Numbered from the stretch's first letter, positions 48,504 to 58,104 are shown. The stretch is 64,000 nt of DNA from Erwinia psidii (GCF_003846135.1 NZ_RHHM01000014.1:62001-126000); one strand, 5' to 3'. Program-made: numbers and translations. Notes: generated by a model from the letters alone, not told the origin.

Positions 48504-48884
48504 TGGTGGAGCTGGCGGGAGTTGAACCCGCGTCCGAAATTACTACACCGTCGGCACTACATGCTTAGTCCAGTTTTTACATTCACCTGTTAGCTGCGAA
48601 CGGACACGCCACTAACAAACTAGCCTGATTGGATTTAACGCTTCAACCCCAGGCAGGGCATCCACGCGATCTCTTTTGGGTTTGACCTCTCTTGATCCCC
48701 GTCCTAAGAGCGGAGGCTAGGGAGAGAGGACACCTTCAGTTTCTTAGGCTGATTAAGCTGCGATAGCAGCAGGTGCGTAGTTTTCGTCGTTTGCGACTAT
48801 TTTTTTGCGGCTTTTAACGAGGCCAACCGCCCCTCGGCATGCTCCTTGGGCTTCGCAAATCCCGTCGAATCCAGAATCAGCCCC
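48504..48884 (-). ncRNA. ssrA: Transfer-messenger RNA (tmRNA)
   Basis: tmRNA frees stalled ribosomes and tags incomplete proteins for proteolysis, with SmpB as partner. The 5' end starts GGGGCTGATTCTGGATTCG at 48884 and the tRNA-like 3' end closes with the CCA encoded at 48504-48506. The tag frame at 48753-48794 reads ANDENYAPAAIAA then TAA, three residues longer than the E. coli encoded tag. The RNA is about 380 nt against 363 in E. coli. An integrative element has inserted in its 3' end and restored the sequence, so the gene should remain functional. smpB lies directly upstream, as in E. coli. Confidence 0.96.
48511..48527. repeat. Attachment-site repeat within ssrA
   Basis: The 17-mer GCTGGCGGGAGTTGAAC falls in the T-arm and acceptor side of the tmRNA tRNA-like domain and is repeated at 36877-36893. 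It marks the crossover region used by the integrase. Confidence 0.85.
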
Positions 48885-48933
48885 AAGTACTGTACAGAAG
48901 TCTAACAGAAAAACCTGTCGCTGCACCAGTGAT

Positions 48934-49416
48934 TTAGCGATTAGCGTGCTTCATAATGCGCGCTTTGTCTAATTTCCACTCACGAGCTTTAATATCATCG
49001 CGTTTATCATGCTCTTTTTTACCTTTCGCTACGCCTATTTTCAGCTTGGCCCAGGCATTCTTCCAGTAAAGTGACAGCGCGACTACGGTATAACCCTCTC
49101 GGTTTACCCGACCATAAAGCGAATCCAGTTCTTTTTTATTTAACAATAACTTACGGTTGCGTGTTGGATCGCATACCACATGCGATGAAGCTACAGTGAG
49201 TGCCTGAAAAGTAGAGCCAAACAGATAAGCTTCACCATCCCGGAGCAAGATATAGCTGTCGCTGATATTAGCTTTACCGGCCCGAAGTGATTTGACTTCC
49301 CATCCCTGTAACGAAAGCCCGGCTTCGAACTCTTCCTCGATGAAGTATTCATGCCGTGCGCGCTTGTTCATGGCAATGGTCGCTGAACCGGGTTTATGTG
49401 TTTTTTTCTTTGTCAT
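48934..49416 (-). CDS. smpB: SsrA-binding protein SmpB
   Basis: SmpB binds the tRNA-like part of tmRNA and brings it to stalled ribosomes. From the ATG at 49416 ([20 protein letters not shown]) it is 160 residues, as in E. coli. The OB-fold with [20 protein letters not shown] and the C-terminal basic tail ([17 protein letters not shown]) are conserved. The open frame extends 17 codons further upstream without similarity. It is divergent from ratA. Confidence 0.96.
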   Translation of the reverse strand: MTKKKTHKPGSATIAMNKRARHEYFIEEEFEAGLSLQGWEVKSLRAGKANISDSYILLRDGEAYLFGSTFQALTVASSHVVCDPTRNRKLLLNKKELDSLYGRVNREGYTVVALSLYWKNAWAKLKIGVAKGKKEHDKRDDIKAREWKLDKARIMKHANR

Positions 49417-49575
49417 AGTGCAACTTAGTCTACATGAAGCGATGATTGATGACATCCCCTGTAACAACAGCGGCAGGGAAAAACGCTATTTTAGCAGAAC
49501 GCTGGCGGCTTAGAATTTTTGTTTGATCCGCGGCAATGTTACAATTGGGAAATTATAAGATTAACAGGAAATGCT

Positions 49576-50010
49576 ATGTCTCAGATTAGTCGTTCTGCGC
49601 TGGTACCTTTCAGCGCCGAGCAAATGTTCCGGTTAGTAAATGATGTTGACGCCTACCCGGAATTTCTCCCAGGGTGTACCGGTAGCCGCGTACTTGAATA
49701 CAATGAACAACAAATGACGGCGTCAGTCGATGTGTCAAAGGCAGGCATCAGCAAAACCTTCGTGACGCGTAATACCCTGACAAATAATCAGAGTATAAGC
49801 ATGCAGCTGGTAGAAGGGCCGTTCCGTAAATTAACCGGTGGCTGGGTATTTACGGCGCTGAGTGAAGAAGCCTGTAAGGTTGAGCTAAATCTGGAGTTTG
49901 AGTTCAACAGTGTGCTGGTAGAGCTGGCGTTTGGTCGGGTTTTTAAAGAGCTTGCCAGTAGCATGGTGCAGGCTTTTACCCTGCGAGCTAAAGAGGTTTA
50001 CAGTGCCTGA
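49576..50010 (+). CDS. ratA: RatA, START-domain toxin / ubiquinone-binding protein
   Basis: RatA (YfjG) belongs to the SRPBCC/START fold and is related to COQ10. In E. coli it binds 50S subunits and blocks 70S formation when overproduced. The 144-residue reading from 49576 ([13 protein letters not shown]) covers the conserved domain with [12 protein letters not shown] and [14 protein letters not shown]. It overlaps ratB by 8 bp. Confidence 0.92.
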   Translation: MSQISRSALVPFSAEQMFRLVNDVDAYPEFLPGCTGSRVLEYNEQQMTASVDVSKAGISKTFVTRNTLTNNQSISMQLVEGPFRKLTGGWVFTALSEEACKVELNLEFEFNSVLVELAFGRVFKELASSMVQAFTLRAKEVYSA

Positions 50011-50290
50011 TATCTCAGTTGAAGTTGTTTATGCCCTACCTGAGAAGCAGTATCTGTTCACGGTGAATGTGGCAGAGGGCAGCACAGTTGAGCAGGCTAT
50101 TAAAGCATCAGGGCTTCTTGAGCTGCGTGGAGATGTCGATCTCACCAGTAATAAGGTTGGTGTGTTCAGCCGGCCTGTGAAACTGCATGATGAAGTTCAC
50201 AGTGGTGACCGTATTGAAATTTATCGCCCTCTGCTTGCAGATCCAAAAGATCTGCGTCGTCAGCGTGCAGAGCGTGGCGCAAAAAAATAA
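50003..50290 (+). CDS. ratB: RnfH/RatB family ubiquitin-like protein
   Basis: The 95-residue protein starts at a GTG (50003) inside the end of ratA. It matches E. coli RatB/RnfH (96 aa) throughout: [32 protein letters not shown] and [19 protein letters not shown]. Its beta-grasp fold is ubiquitin-like. It was proposed as an antitoxin of RatA, but an antitoxin effect is not well established. Confidence 0.93.
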   Translation: MPDISVEVVYALPEKQYLFTVNVAEGSTVEQAIKASGLLELRGDVDLTSNKVGVFSRPVKLHDEVHSGDRIEIYRPLLADPKDLRRQRAERGAKK

Positions 50291-50330
50291 GGCGCATTAC
50301 GCGCCTTACTGCTTCTTTTTGTCGTTTTTT
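50286..50330 (+). terminator. Hairpin between convergent ratB and bamE
   Basis: AAGGCGC and GCGCCTT form a short GC stem directly after the ratB stop; a broken T run (TTCTTTTTGTCGTTTTTT) follows. Likely the ratA-ratB terminator. Confidence 0.5.
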
Positions 50331-50347
50331 CTGCACTGCTATTTCAC

Positions 50348-50695
50348 TCAGCTTTTCTTGCTGCTCAGATTGGGTTTGTTATCAATATGAGCCAGCGTAC
50401 CGTTGCTATCGAAAGTGAGTGTCAACGTTTGCTGAGTAACCGGTTCATGGCCTGGCTCCTGACGGAATACATAATACCAGACGTTGCTTCCGAACGGGTC
50501 ACGCATCATCGGTGTTCCGAGGGTGTAAGCCACCTGCTGTTGGGTCATACCGGTATGAATTTTAGAAACGTCATTCGCAACAAGGTAGTTACCCTGGTTG
50601 ATGTCTGGACGATAAACCACCCGTTCCAGAGTGGAACATCCAGCGGTCATCATAAGAAGAACCACCACCGCAGCAGTCAGCGTTTTACAGCGCAT
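50348..50695 (-). CDS. bamE: Outer membrane protein assembly factor BamE
   Basis: BamE is a lipoprotein of the BAM complex that inserts beta-barrel proteins. From the ATG at 50695 ([16 protein letters not shown]) it is 115 residues, with the lipobox MTAGC and the SmpA/OmlA fold ([36 protein letters not shown]). E. coli BamE has 113. An upstream frame extension of 10 codons is not family-like. Confidence 0.95.
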   Translation of the reverse strand: MRCKTLTAAVVVLLMMTAGCSTLERVVYRPDINQGNYLVANDVSKIHTGMTQQQVAYTLGTPMMRDPFGSNVWYYVFRQEPGHEPVTQQTLTLTFDSNGTLAHIDNKPNLSSKKS

Positions 50696-50847
50696 AAGTA
50701 TCTTTATTCCTTTTAGGACCAACAATCTGGCTGTATCGAACAGTTATGACGATAACAGCGTAAGAAGCCGATAATAATAAACCTTTCCACAGTTTGAAAC
50801 CTCTGTGAATTAAGCTTATGACCACAGGTGTCCTGAAAAGTGCGACT

Positions 50848-52509
50848 TCAGGCGGCTAAAAGCTCTTTTGCATTTGCCAGGGTGTTCCGGGTCACTTCAC
50901 TTCCGCCCAGCAACCTTGCCAGTTCCTGGAGACGTGCACGTTTATCAAGAGAGCGCATCTGGGTTTCAGTTATCTCCCCATCAGTCTCTTTACTGACGAA
51001 AAAATGATGATGACCGCAACCAGCCACCTGCGGCAAGTGGGTGACGCACATCACTTGAGTGGATTTTCCCAGTTGACGCAGCATTTTGCCAACTACCGCT
51101 GCGGTGGGACCACTGATACCCACATCAATTTCATCAAAAATTAACGCAGGGGTATCCATTTTTTTTGCGGTAATAACCTGAATAGCCAGTGCGATACGTG
51201 AAAGCTCTCCACCTGAAGCCACTTTTGACAGTGGTTGCATTGGCTGACCTGGGTTGGTACTGACCTGAAAATCAATGCGGTCCGCACCTTCCGCTGTGAG
51301 GTGACCAGGGTTGAAAACGATGTTGATATTTAGCTGTCCATGCGGCATTGAAAGTGAATGCATACTTTCGCCAATAAGCCGGCTGAGCTCCTGTGCATAG
51401 TGAACACGTCGCAGGTGTAGTGTTTCAGCATGGTCAAGCGCCACCTTATGATGCTGTGCGACAACCAGTGCCAGGTCGTCCTGTGCGCTTTCCTGCTGAT
51501 TGAGCAATTCCTGTTCTTTCAGTAATTGTTGATGAAAGAGCGGTAGTTCTTCCGGCGAAATATGGTGCTTACGCGCCAGAGTAATCTGGCGGGAGAGCCG
51601 TTGTTCCAGTTCATGTAGCCGGTTAGGGTCCAGATCCAGACGTTCACAATAATGACGAAGTTCACTGCTGGCTTCACTGATTTGTATTGCTGCTTCATCA
51701 AGCAGGGTACAGACACCAGTCAATTTATCATCCAGTGTCACCAGTTCACTGAGCATTTGCTGAGCAGCGTAGAGCTGATTCTGTAATGTGCTGTCTTCGC
51801 CATCAGCCAGTAGCATCAGAGCTTGCTGCCCTGTAGAAAGTAATTGTCCACTGTTAGCCAACCGCTTGTATTCTTCATCAATTAACTCATATTCACCCGT
51901 CTGAGGCGCGAATTCATTGAGTTCTTTCAACTGATATTGCAATAGTTCGCGACGTGCTTCACGATCTTGCGATGATTGTTGATGCTGAGCCAATAATCTG
52001 CAGCTCTGATGCCATTGACGATAGCTATCTGCCATTTCCTTTAACAGTATATTTTCTCCTGCATAGCCATCAAGAAGCGTTTTTTGATGCTCTGGTTTAA
52101 GCAACAACTGATGGGCATGTTGTCCGTGGATCTGAATAAGCAACTGGCCCAGTTCACGCAGCTGTGAAAGAGGAACGGTTGTACCATTTATGAAGCTTCG
52201 CGAGCGTCCGTCACTGTTGATGACCCGGCGTAACAGACACTCGTTGCCTTCATCAAGTTGGTTAGCAACCAGCCATTGCAAAGCTGAAGGAGTATCCTTC
52301 AGGATAAAACTGGCACAGATATCTGCTCTTGTGGCACCCTGACGAACCATATCTGCTTCAGCGCGGCTTCCCAGGCACAAACCCAAAGCATCAATTGCAA
52401 TGGATTTTCCGGCACCTGTTTCGCCGGTTATTGCTGTCATGCCGGATTGAAAATCGATTTCGAGTTCGCGGACAATCGCAAAATTACTGATAGTCAGTTG
52501 CGCCAGCAT
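50848..52509 (-). CDS. recN: DNA repair protein RecN
   Basis: RecN is an SMC-like ATPase that helps double-strand break repair. The 553-residue protein (same as E. coli) has Walker A GETGAGKS near residue 30, a long coiled coil in the middle, and the C-terminal ABC signature [13 protein letters not shown] with Walker [13 protein letters not shown]. LexA boxes upstream show that it is an SOS gene. It lies between bamE and nadK, as in E. coli. Confidence 0.96.
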   Translation of the reverse strand: MLAQLTISNFAIVRELEIDFQSGMTAITGETGAGKSIAIDALGLCLGSRAEADMVRQGATRADICASFILKDTPSALQWLVANQLDEGNECLLRRVINSDGRSRSFINGTTVPLSQLRELGQLLIQIHGQHAHQLLLKPEHQKTLLDGYAGENILLKEMADSYRQWHQSCRLLAQHQQSSQDREARRELLQYQLKELNEFAPQTGEYELIDEEYKRLANSGQLLSTGQQALMLLADGEDSTLQNQLYAAQQMLSELVTLDDKLTGVCTLLDEAAIQISEASSELRHYCERLDLDPNRLHELEQRLSRQITLARKHHISPEELPLFHQQLLKEQELLNQQESAQDDLALVVAQHHKVALDHAETLHLRRVHYAQELSRLIGESMHSLSMPHGQLNINIVFNPGHLTAEGADRIDFQVSTNPGQPMQPLSKVASGGELSRIALAIQVITAKKMDTPALIFDEIDVGISGPTAAVVGKMLRQLGKSTQVMCVTHLPQVAGCGHHHFFVSKETDGEITETQMRSLDKRARLQELARLLGGSEVTRNTLANAKELLAA

Positions 52510-52520
52510 AATATATGCTC

Positions 52521-52576
52521 CTGTATAAATACACAGATGTGATTTTTTATACAGTATATACTGGTTTTATAACCAG
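52521..52576 (-). promoter_or_regulatory. LexA (SOS) boxes of recN
   Basis: CTGTATAAATACACAG at 52521-52536 fits CTGT-N8-ACAG exactly, 12-27 bp before the recN start. A second palindrome, CTGGTTTTATAACCAG, lies at 52561-52576 and fits CTG-N10-CAG; the ACAGTATATACTGG between them may be a further partial site. Multiple LexA boxes are known for E. coli recN. Confidence 0.85.
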
Positions 52577-52597
52577 TAAAGTAGCTGAAGCCGATTT

Positions 52598-53476
52598 TTA
52601 AAACAATTTTTTTGACCAGTTGAGCTTTGAACTTAGCGTATTGAAATAGTTATAATTCTCAGGGTGAATCAGATTAAGGTGATCATCGCTTCTGCGGATA
52701 AGAACGTCTTCACCCTCCTGGATTGGTAAAGCTATCTGGCTGTCACAGCTGATTTCCAAATCGCTGTGCATATGAGAGAAACGCAGGCGAATCGTACTGC
52801 TACTGTTAATCACCAGAGGGCGTGCGGACAGCGTATGCGGAAACATAGGGACAATCGCTATCGCATCCAGCGAAGGAGTGAGAATTGGCCCACCAGCAGA
52901 AAGTGAATAAGCTGTGGAGCCGGTAGGTGTTGAGATAATCAGGCCATCGGAGCGCTGAGAAAACGCGAACGAGTCATCAATGTAGACTTCAAACTCAATC
53001 ATGTGTGCTACTTTACCGGGGTGCAGCACCACTTCATTAATGGCAGTACCAATTTTTGGAGGATGCCCCTGACGGCAAACCCGGGCTTCAAGCAGAAACC
53101 GTCTTTCGGTTATGTATTTTCCTTCCAACACCTCGGCCAGCTGCTGCTGGGCGTTATCTGGATCCAAATCGGTGAGAAAACCCAAGTTTCCACGATTGAT
53201 GCCAATCACTTTGATATCATAGCGAGCCAGTACGCGTGCTGCTCCCAACATATTGCCATCACCGCCTACGATTACCGCGAGTTCGGCTCGTTGTCCGATC
53301 TCAGATAACGTACCCGTTTCCACGTCAGACAGATTCAGCTCACGTGCAATCTGTTGTTCAATAATTACTTTATATCCTTTTGCTGCCAGCCAGCGATAAA
53401 GTGTTTCATGGGTGGTGAGTGCAGTAGGGTGGCGCGGATGCCCCACAATACCAATGCAGTTGAAATGATTGTTCAT
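52598..53476 (-). CDS. nadK: NAD kinase
   Basis: NadK phosphorylates NAD to NADP. From the ATG at 53476 ([17 protein letters not shown]) it has 292 residues, equal to E. coli. The GGDGNMLGA motif with the catalytic aspartate, [19 protein letters not shown] and [11 protein letters not shown] are present. It is divergent from grpE; six extra upstream codons are possible but not conserved. Confidence 0.96.
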   Translation of the reverse strand: MNNHFNCIGIVGHPRHPTALTTHETLYRWLAAKGYKVIIEQQIARELNLSDVETGTLSEIGQRAELAVIVGGDGNMLGAARVLARYDIKVIGINRGNLGFLTDLDPDNAQQQLAEVLEGKYITERRFLLEARVCRQGHPPKIGTAINEVVLHPGKVAHMIEFEVYIDDSFAFSQRSDGLIISTPTGSTAYSLSAGGPILTPSLDAIAIVPMFPHTLSARPLVINSSSTIRLRFSHMHSDLEISCDSQIALPIQEGEDVLIRRSDDHLNLIHPENYNYFNTLSSKLNWSKKLF

Positions 53477-53529
53477 GATGCTGGTATTCCTCATTAGGGT
53501 AAACTACCTCAGACAATGTGAAGGGTTCC

Positions 53530-53557
53530 CTTGAAACCACAATCCTGATCCCCATAA
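53530..53557 (+). promoter_or_regulatory. Sigma-32 heat-shock promoter of grpE
   Basis: CTTGAAA (53530-53536) and CCCCATAA (53550-53557) are separated by 13 bases, matching the sigma-32 consensus CTTGAAA-N11-16-CCCCATNT. It lies about 45 bp before the grpE start. Confidence 0.88.
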
Positions 53558-53601
53558 TAAGCGAACCAGCGAGATGAATGTGCATAAACGCGGAGAATTT
53601 C

Positions 53602-54183
53602 ATGAGTAGTAAAGAACAGAAAACACCAAACGAGCAAGTCTCAGACGATATTGAGATGGAGCAGGCGGAACACCTTGAGACGGAGACAGAAGAAGGGCTG
53701 GATCCGCAAAATGAGCGCATTGCAGAGTTGGAAGCTGAACTTGCACAAGCTCTGGGTGGTGTGCGCGAAGCACAGCTTCGGGCGCAGGCTGAAATCGAAA
53801 ATATTCGTCGTCGCACGGAACAGGATGTCGAAAAGGCGCATAAATTTGCGCTGGAAAAATTTGCCAACGAACTGCTGCCGGTAATTGACAGCCTGGAGCG
53901 CGCGTTGGAAGTGTCAGATAAAGAGAATCCTGAACTTACTGCAATGGTTGAGGGAATCGACCTGACACTGAAATCGTTGCTGGATGCTGTTAGTAAGTTT
54001 GGTGTCGAGGTTGTTGGCGACGTAAACGTTCCATTTAACCCGGAGATCCATCAGGCAATGTCGATGATGGAATCCAGTGATGTGGCGCCAAACCATGTGC
54101 TGCTGGTAATGCAGCGCGGCTATACCCTGAATGGTCGTTTGCTCCGCCCCGCAATGGTCGCCGTTTCTAAAGCGAAAGCTTAA
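53602..54183 (+). CDS. grpE: Nucleotide exchange factor GrpE
   Basis: GrpE releases ADP from DnaK in the DnaK-DnaJ-GrpE chaperone cycle. The start at 53602 ([12 protein letters not shown]) matches E. coli and gives 193 residues (E. coli 197). A long coiled coil spans about residues 40-85 ([20 protein letters not shown]) and the C-terminal beta domain ends [20 protein letters not shown]. It is preceded by a sigma-32 promoter. Confidence 0.96.
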   Translation: MSSKEQKTPNEQVSDDIEMEQAEHLETETEEGLDPQNERIAELEAELAQALGGVREAQLRAQAEIENIRRRTEQDVEKAHKFALEKFANELLPVIDSLERALEVSDKENPELTAMVEGIDLTLKSLLDAVSKFGVEVVGDVNVPFNPEIHQAMSMMESSDVAPNHVLLVMQRGYTLNGRLLRPAMVAVSKAKA

Positions 54184-54205
54184 TTCACGAACGCCTGTAA
54201 ACACT

Positions 54206-54250
54206 GAGGTTTAATGCTCACAGCAACCGCATTAAACCTCAAGAGTGTTT
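54206..54250. terminator. Terminator between convergent grpE and ung
   Basis: GAGGTTTAATGC (54206-54217) and GCATTAAACCTC (54229-54240) form a perfect 12-bp stem with an 11-base loop, followed by a short T run on the plus strand. Confidence 0.65.
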
Positions 54251-54266
54251 TCGTCGTTAGCGTCCT

Positions 54267-54947
54267 TTATTGTGGCAGTTCCGGCATCCAGTCAATGGGT
54301 TTTTGCCCATGCTGAATCAGCCATTGATTGGTCTTTGAAAAATGTCCGCAACCAAAAAAACCTCTGTGAGCGGACAGGGGAGAAGGGTGAGGTGCCAGCA
54401 ATACATAATGGCGGTTTCTGTCGATAATCGCCCCTTTCTTCTGTGCGTGCGATCCCCAGAGTAAAAAAACCACGCCCTCGCGATATTCATTAATTGCTGT
54501 GATGACATTATCTGTGAACGTTTCCCAGCCAAAACGTGCGTGAGAATGTGCCTGCCCAGCTTCAACGGTTAATACCGTGTTCAGCAGCAGAACTCCCTGA
54601 TGCGCCCAACTTTCAAGAAAGCCATGCTGGGGACGGCTGAAGCCAGGAATATCCGTTTCCAGCTCTTTATAGATATTGAGCAGAGAAGGGGGGATTGCGA
54701 TACCCGGTAAGACGGAAAAAGACAGGCCATGCGCCTGATTCGGGCCGTGGTAAGGGTCCTGGCCAAGGATCACTACCTTTACGTTTCCCAGCTCTGTCAG
54801 ACGAAAGGCGTTAAACACATCTTTCTGGGGCGGGTAAATTGTTTTACCCGTAGCACGCGCTTTTGATACTGACGACAATGTTTCGATAAAGTAAGTTTTT
54901 TCTTTTTCCTGTGCCAGCACGTCGTGCCAGGTCAGTGCATTGACCAT
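54267..54947 (-). CDS. ung: Uracil-DNA glycosylase
   Basis: Ung removes uracil from DNA to start base-excision repair. The 226-residue protein (E. coli 229) has the catalytic [14 protein letters not shown] motif near residue 62, [10 protein letters not shown], and [17 protein letters not shown] near the C-terminus. It is divergent from grcA, the neighbour it also has in E. coli. Confidence 0.96.
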   Translation of the reverse strand: MVNALTWHDVLAQEKEKTYFIETLSSVSKARATGKTIYPPQKDVFNAFRLTELGNVKVVILGQDPYHGPNQAHGLSFSVLPGIAIPPSLLNIYKELETDIPGFSRPQHGFLESWAHQGVLLLNTVLTVEAGQAHSHARFGWETFTDNVITAINEYREGVVFLLWGSHAQKKGAIIDRNRHYVLLAPHPSPLSAHRGFFGCGHFSKTNQWLIQHGQKPIDWMPELPQ

Positions 54948-55061
54948 TTCTGCCTCCTCAGAGATAACCAGCAGACAGCTTAACGCGGATTTTTACCCGC
55001 ACAAAATTAAAATAAAATTGAAAATTTACAAAATAACAAACACAATGAATTCCAATTCAAG

Positions 55062-55128
55062 TTGAGTTAAATCAATAAGTTGATTGTCTGGCGATTTTTT
55101 GCGACTCAGCAATATTGATTGAAATCAA
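55062..55128 (+). promoter_or_regulatory. Paired FNR boxes of grcA
   Basis: TTGAGTTAAATCAA (55062-55075) is one base from, and TTGATTGAAATCAA (55115-55128) is an exact match to, the FNR consensus TTGAT-N4-ATCAA. Their centres are 53 bp apart, the same separation as the -93.5 and -40.5 sites at E. coli yfiD. This indicates strong induction without oxygen and a transcription start near 55162. Confidence 0.9.
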
Positions 55129-55233
55129 AAACACCCTTCCTGCGTGCTGATATACAGACCTAATACAATTCATGAGTGTATATAAATTCACTTGCTGATA
55201 GATCTCATTAATGGATAGTTTGGGAGGCATAAA

Positions 55234-55617
55234 ATGATTACCGGAGTTCAAATCACTAAAGCAGCCAATGCGGCACTGTTAAATTCATTCTGGCTGCTTG
55301 ACAATGAAAAAGAAGAAGCTCGCTGTGTCTGTGCTAAAGCTGAGTACCATGAAGGTCAGGTTGTCCCGATTGGTGAACTTGGCAACGTTGAATATCGTGA
55401 GATTCCTCTGGAGATAAAACCGCAGGTACGGGTTGAAGGTGGTCAGCATCTGAACGTCAACGTGCTGCGTCGTGAAACACTCGAAGACGCTGTTAACCAC
55501 CCTGAGAAATATCCACAGCTGACTATTCGTGTTTCCGGTTATGCTGTGCGTTTTAATTCACTGACGCCGGAACAGCAGCGTGATGTTATCGCCCGTACTT
55601 TCACCGAAAGTCTCTGA
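55234..55617 (+). CDS. grcA: Autonomous glycyl radical cofactor GrcA (YfiD)
   Basis: GrcA replaces the damaged C-terminal radical domain of pyruvate formate-lyase after oxygen exposure. The 127-residue protein equals E. coli YfiD in length. The glycyl radical motif [14 protein letters not shown] lies near the C-terminus, with the radical glycine in VSGYA. Twin FNR boxes precede it. A gap of about 230 bp to the pheA end holds no gene. Confidence 0.96.
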   Translation: MITGVQITKAANAALLNSFWLLDNEKEEARCVCAKAEYHEGQVVPIGELGNVEYREIPLEIKPQVRVEGGQHLNVNVLRRETLEDAVNHPEKYPQLTIRVSGYAVRFNSLTPEQQRDVIARTFTESL

Positions 55618-55845
55618 TAACAATTGCCGGAATGTGGGGCATGACTGTGTAACAGTTCAGCGTTACGAAAGAAGAAACGCGATTTTATGAATGTAGAAAC
55701 CATGTAACAGCGATAAGACTTTGGATGACTGGTATTTGATAATAACCTGTGAATTCAACTCGATGGTTTGCTATGTATCTACATCTTAATTGTTCCTGCG
55801 TAATGGAAAAAACAGCCGCGGTGATGGCGGCTGATATAGTTAAAA

Positions 55846-57006
55846 TTATTTCGGTTCAACAGGGACAATATTCTCACCAGGATAACAGCCAAGTACCTTG
55901 AGAGAACGGGTTATGCTTGCCAGTTGACGTAAAGCTTGCTGTACTGCCTCCGAACGCAAATTGCCATGAAAATCAATATAGAACATCTCTTCCCATGGGT
56001 TGCCATTAATTGGGCGCGATTCCAGTTTGCTCATTGGAAGGTTATGTTGTCGTAAAACCAACAGAGCTTCCACCAGAGCACCAGCCTGTTGACCTGTTGC
56101 CATGATCAATGTGGTTTTAGCTGGTACCTGTATGGTTACTTCAACAGGTTTACGGGCAAGAACAATAAAGCGGGTAAAGTTCTGCTGCTGATTAGCCAGG
56201 TTGCGTTCCAGCACCTGTAATCCATATAGTGTCCCGCCAGCCTCACTCCCCAAAGCCGCCGCTTTCGGTGACTTCAGTGCAGCTACCTTTTCCATCGCTG
56301 CTGCGGTACTTTCGGTATATTCAATTTTCCAGTGTGGGTAGCGGTGAATAAACCGACTACATTGTTGGAAAGGTTGAGGATGACTGTAAACCGTGTCGAT
56401 CTGTTGCAAATCGGTCGTGTCGGAAACCAGCACGCAGTGGTCAATCGGGATAGTCATTTCGCCAACGATGGAAAGGCTGGTTTGCTGCAGAAGATCATAA
56501 ACGTCATTGATTGACCCGGAGCTGGTATTTTCAATTGGCAATACGGCATAGTCTGCCTGACCGGTTTCAACCTGGCTGAAAATATCACGGAAATTCAGGC
56601 ATCCGCTTTCAATAACATTATCAAAATGTCGTGTTGCATAATAGCGTGAAGCGAGGTGCGAGTAAGAACCCTTTGGGCCAAGAAAGGCAATTCGGGCAGA
56701 GTGTGCACAGGTTTCATTCAGGTTTTTTTGCAGCAATGCTTGCTGGGTTAAAACCGAGTCTTCAATAATCAGTTGAAACAGGCGGGTAATATAATATGCA
56801 TCAAGCTTGTGTGTTTTAGCTTTTGTTATGAGGTTTTCCAGGAGTTCCCGTTCCCGTTCAATATCACGAATTGGCCGGTGGGTGGCCATCTTGGCCATTG
56901 CCACCTCTGTTGCCAGTTTCCTGCGGCGCGCCAGTAAACCCAGCAATTCAGTGTCCAGGGTGCTGATCTTGTCACGCAGATCCAGCAGTGGGTTATTATC
57001 GGTCAT
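55846..57006 (-). CDS. pheA: Bifunctional chorismate mutase / prephenate dehydratase
   Basis: PheA makes phenylpyruvate from chorismate. The N-terminal chorismate mutase domain spans about residues 1-90 and the prephenate dehydratase domain follows ([36 protein letters not shown]). The C-terminal ACT-like phenylalanine-binding site has [10 protein letters not shown] and [19 protein letters not shown]. At 386 residues it equals E. coli PheA. A leader peptide and attenuator precede it. Unlike in E. coli it is not next to tyrA but to grcA. Confidence 0.97.
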   Translation of the reverse strand: MTDNNPLLDLRDKISTLDTELLGLLARRRKLATEVAMAKMATHRPIRDIERERELLENLITKAKTHKLDAYYITRLFQLIIEDSVLTQQALLQKNLNETCAHSARIAFLGPKGSYSHLASRYYATRHFDNVIESGCLNFRDIFSQVETGQADYAVLPIENTSSGSINDVYDLLQQTSLSIVGEMTIPIDHCVLVSDTTDLQQIDTVYSHPQPFQQCSRFIHRYPHWKIEYTESTAAAMEKVAALKSPKAAALGSEAGGTLYGLQVLERNLANQQQNFTRFIVLARKPVEVTIQVPAKTTLIMATGQQAGALVEALLVLRQHNLPMSKLESRPINGNPWEEMFYIDFHGNLRSEAVQQALRQLASITRSLKVLGCYPGENIVPVEPK

Positions 57007-57027
57007 AATGCTACCTGTCAGATGTTC

Positions 57028-57056
57028 ATAAAAAAAGCCTCCCGATTGGGAGGCTT
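57028..57056 (-). terminator. Phenylalanine operon attenuator
   Basis: On the minus strand AAGCCTCCC and GGGAGGCTT form a 9-bp stem followed by seven Ts, about 20 bp before pheA. It is the terminator of the phe attenuator; its first bases overlap the leader-peptide stop codon. Confidence 0.9.
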
Positions 57057-57153
57057 AGTTGTTCGTCTTCGCATTCTTCCTTGCATGACGAATAGCATCC
57101 CAGTTATGGGGAGAGGTAAAGAAGAATGCGGAGAAGAACGACTTTTTGTTCAT
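57055..57153 (-). CDS. pheL: phe operon leader peptide, extended form
   Basis: A 32-residue frame reads MNKKSFFSAFFFTSP and then continues to NAKTNN before its stop. The phenylalanine runs (FF and FFF) identify PheL, whose translation senses charged tRNA-Phe and decides between terminator and antiterminator. E. coli PheL stops after 15 residues (ending FTFP). Here the equivalent stop has changed to CAT-AAC, so translation would run on to the base of the attenuator stem. The Phe codon count is five against seven in E. coli. Confidence 0.8.
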   Translation of the reverse strand: MNKKSFFSAFFFTSPHNWDAIRHARKNAKTNN

Positions 57154-57159
57154 GATACT

Positions 57160-57716
57160 GTCCATAATTTCTGAACGGTTAAAGTAACCGCTGCGATTTC
57201 TCTCTGTCAATAAAAAACGTGACATATGGGAAAGCTGGCAGATGTCCTGAGTATAATGCCGTTTCAGGCAGCCCGTACCCTCGCCTTAACCAGGTGCAGG
57301 TCATAACATCCTCCTTTTGCGGTGGATTACCTGCCATACAGGGAGCGGTCGACATTGACATTTAACGGCCAATCTGATGTTTCTTTTGCCGCGAAAAGGC
57401 ACGGTCTGGGCAGTTATTTTGGCGAATGTTCCATTATCAGTTATGATGTATTTCGTATTTTTATATGTATTTCAATATTTTATTTTTTTACAAGGGCAAG
57501 GGCAAGGGCAAGGGCAAGGGCAAGGGCCGGTGAGCAGAAGATATATCCGGTAATTTTTTCCTTTCTGACTGAATTTGAAATAATATTGCGCTAGTCAGTA
57601 AAATGTGCGTCACATAACTGAAAATCCTTCAAACCAAAGGCGCTGAGGTGGCTGATAATATTGAGTGTTTATTGAAACCGTATCTGGAAGGGATAGGCAT
57701 GCGGAACGCGATAGAC
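57160..57716. other. Gene-free stretch between pheL and raiA
   Basis: About 560 bases with the phe promoter presumably at the left and a hexanucleotide repeat at 57491-57526. The plus-strand frame 57322-57594 owes its (Arg-Ala) run to this repeat and is not a convincing gene. Confidence 0.45.
57491..57526 (+). repeat. Hexanucleotide microsatellite (CAAGGG)6
   Basis: Six perfect copies of CAAGGG stand in tandem in the intergenic region between pheL and raiA, followed by CCGG. Perfect repeats of this kind mutate by slipped-strand pairing. Confidence 0.95.
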
Positions 57717-57741
57717 GAAAAACCAGCCGGGTGGCTGGTTT
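57717..57741 (-). terminator. raiA terminator
   Basis: On the minus strand AACCAGCC and GGCTGGTT pair over 8 bp and are followed by a T run; it lies 31 bp after the raiA stop. Confidence 0.8.
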
Positions 57742-57771
57742 TCCATTCATATTATCCTTTTTGATGCAGAC

Positions 57772-58104
57772 TTATTCTTCATCAACGATGCTGAGATCTT
57801 TGACACTGGCAGCGGCCCGACGTGCTTCGCCTTTATGCTGAACTTTGTTCAGTTGGCGCTCCAGTTTATTAATAAGTTCATTGATTGCAGTATACATATC
57901 ATCGTGTTTGGCACTGGCAACCAGAGGTCCATTTGGCGTGTTGATGGTCGCGTCAGCAACAAATTCTTTTGGTTCTTTCGAAAGAACGATATGAGGATTG
58001 ATCAGATGGGTTTGCCATTTTTCAAGTTTGGCCAGGCGTTCTTCGACATGTTGGCGGATAGCGGGGGTGATTTCCATTTGCTTGCTGGTAATGTTCAGAA
58101 CCAT
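57772..58104 (-). CDS. raiA: Ribosome-associated inhibitor RaiA
   Basis: RaiA (protein Y, YfiA) binds the 30S decoding site in stationary phase and cold stress, blocks translation and counters 100S dimer formation. From the ATG at 58104 ([20 protein letters not shown]) it is 110 residues (E. coli 113), with [20 protein letters not shown] in the second helix and the short acidic tail IVDEE. The open frame extends 34 codons further upstream without similarity; AGAGGT precedes the chosen start. Confidence 0.95.
   Translation of the reverse strand: MVLNITSKQMEITPAIRQHVEERLAKLEKWQTHLINPHIVLSKEPKEFVADATINTPNGPLVASAKHDDMYTAINELINKLERQLNKVQHKGEARRAAASVKDLSIVDEE

Larger units (their letters stand above)
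36877..48527. mobile_element. Integrative element (phage-satellite type) inserted in the ssrA 3' end
   Basis: The element is bounded by 17-bp direct repeats, GCTGGCGGGAGTTGAAC, at 36877-36893 and 48511-48527; the right copy is part of the tRNA-like 3' end of ssrA. It is about 11.6 kb. It encodes a P4-type integrase at the ssrA-proximal end, an AlpA-like protein, a large DUF927 replication protein, an Icd-like protein, a Q-like antiterminator and a DUF3289/DUF943 cargo pair. There are no capsid or tail genes, so it cannot form particles alone. This content and size fit P4-like or PICI-like satellites that exploit a helper phage. Confidence 0.85.

Noticed and set aside
57322-57594. Plus-strand frame with a (Arg-Ala) repeat tract
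   Set aside because: The repeat is only the translation of the CAAGGG microsatellite; there is no ribosome site and no family likeness.
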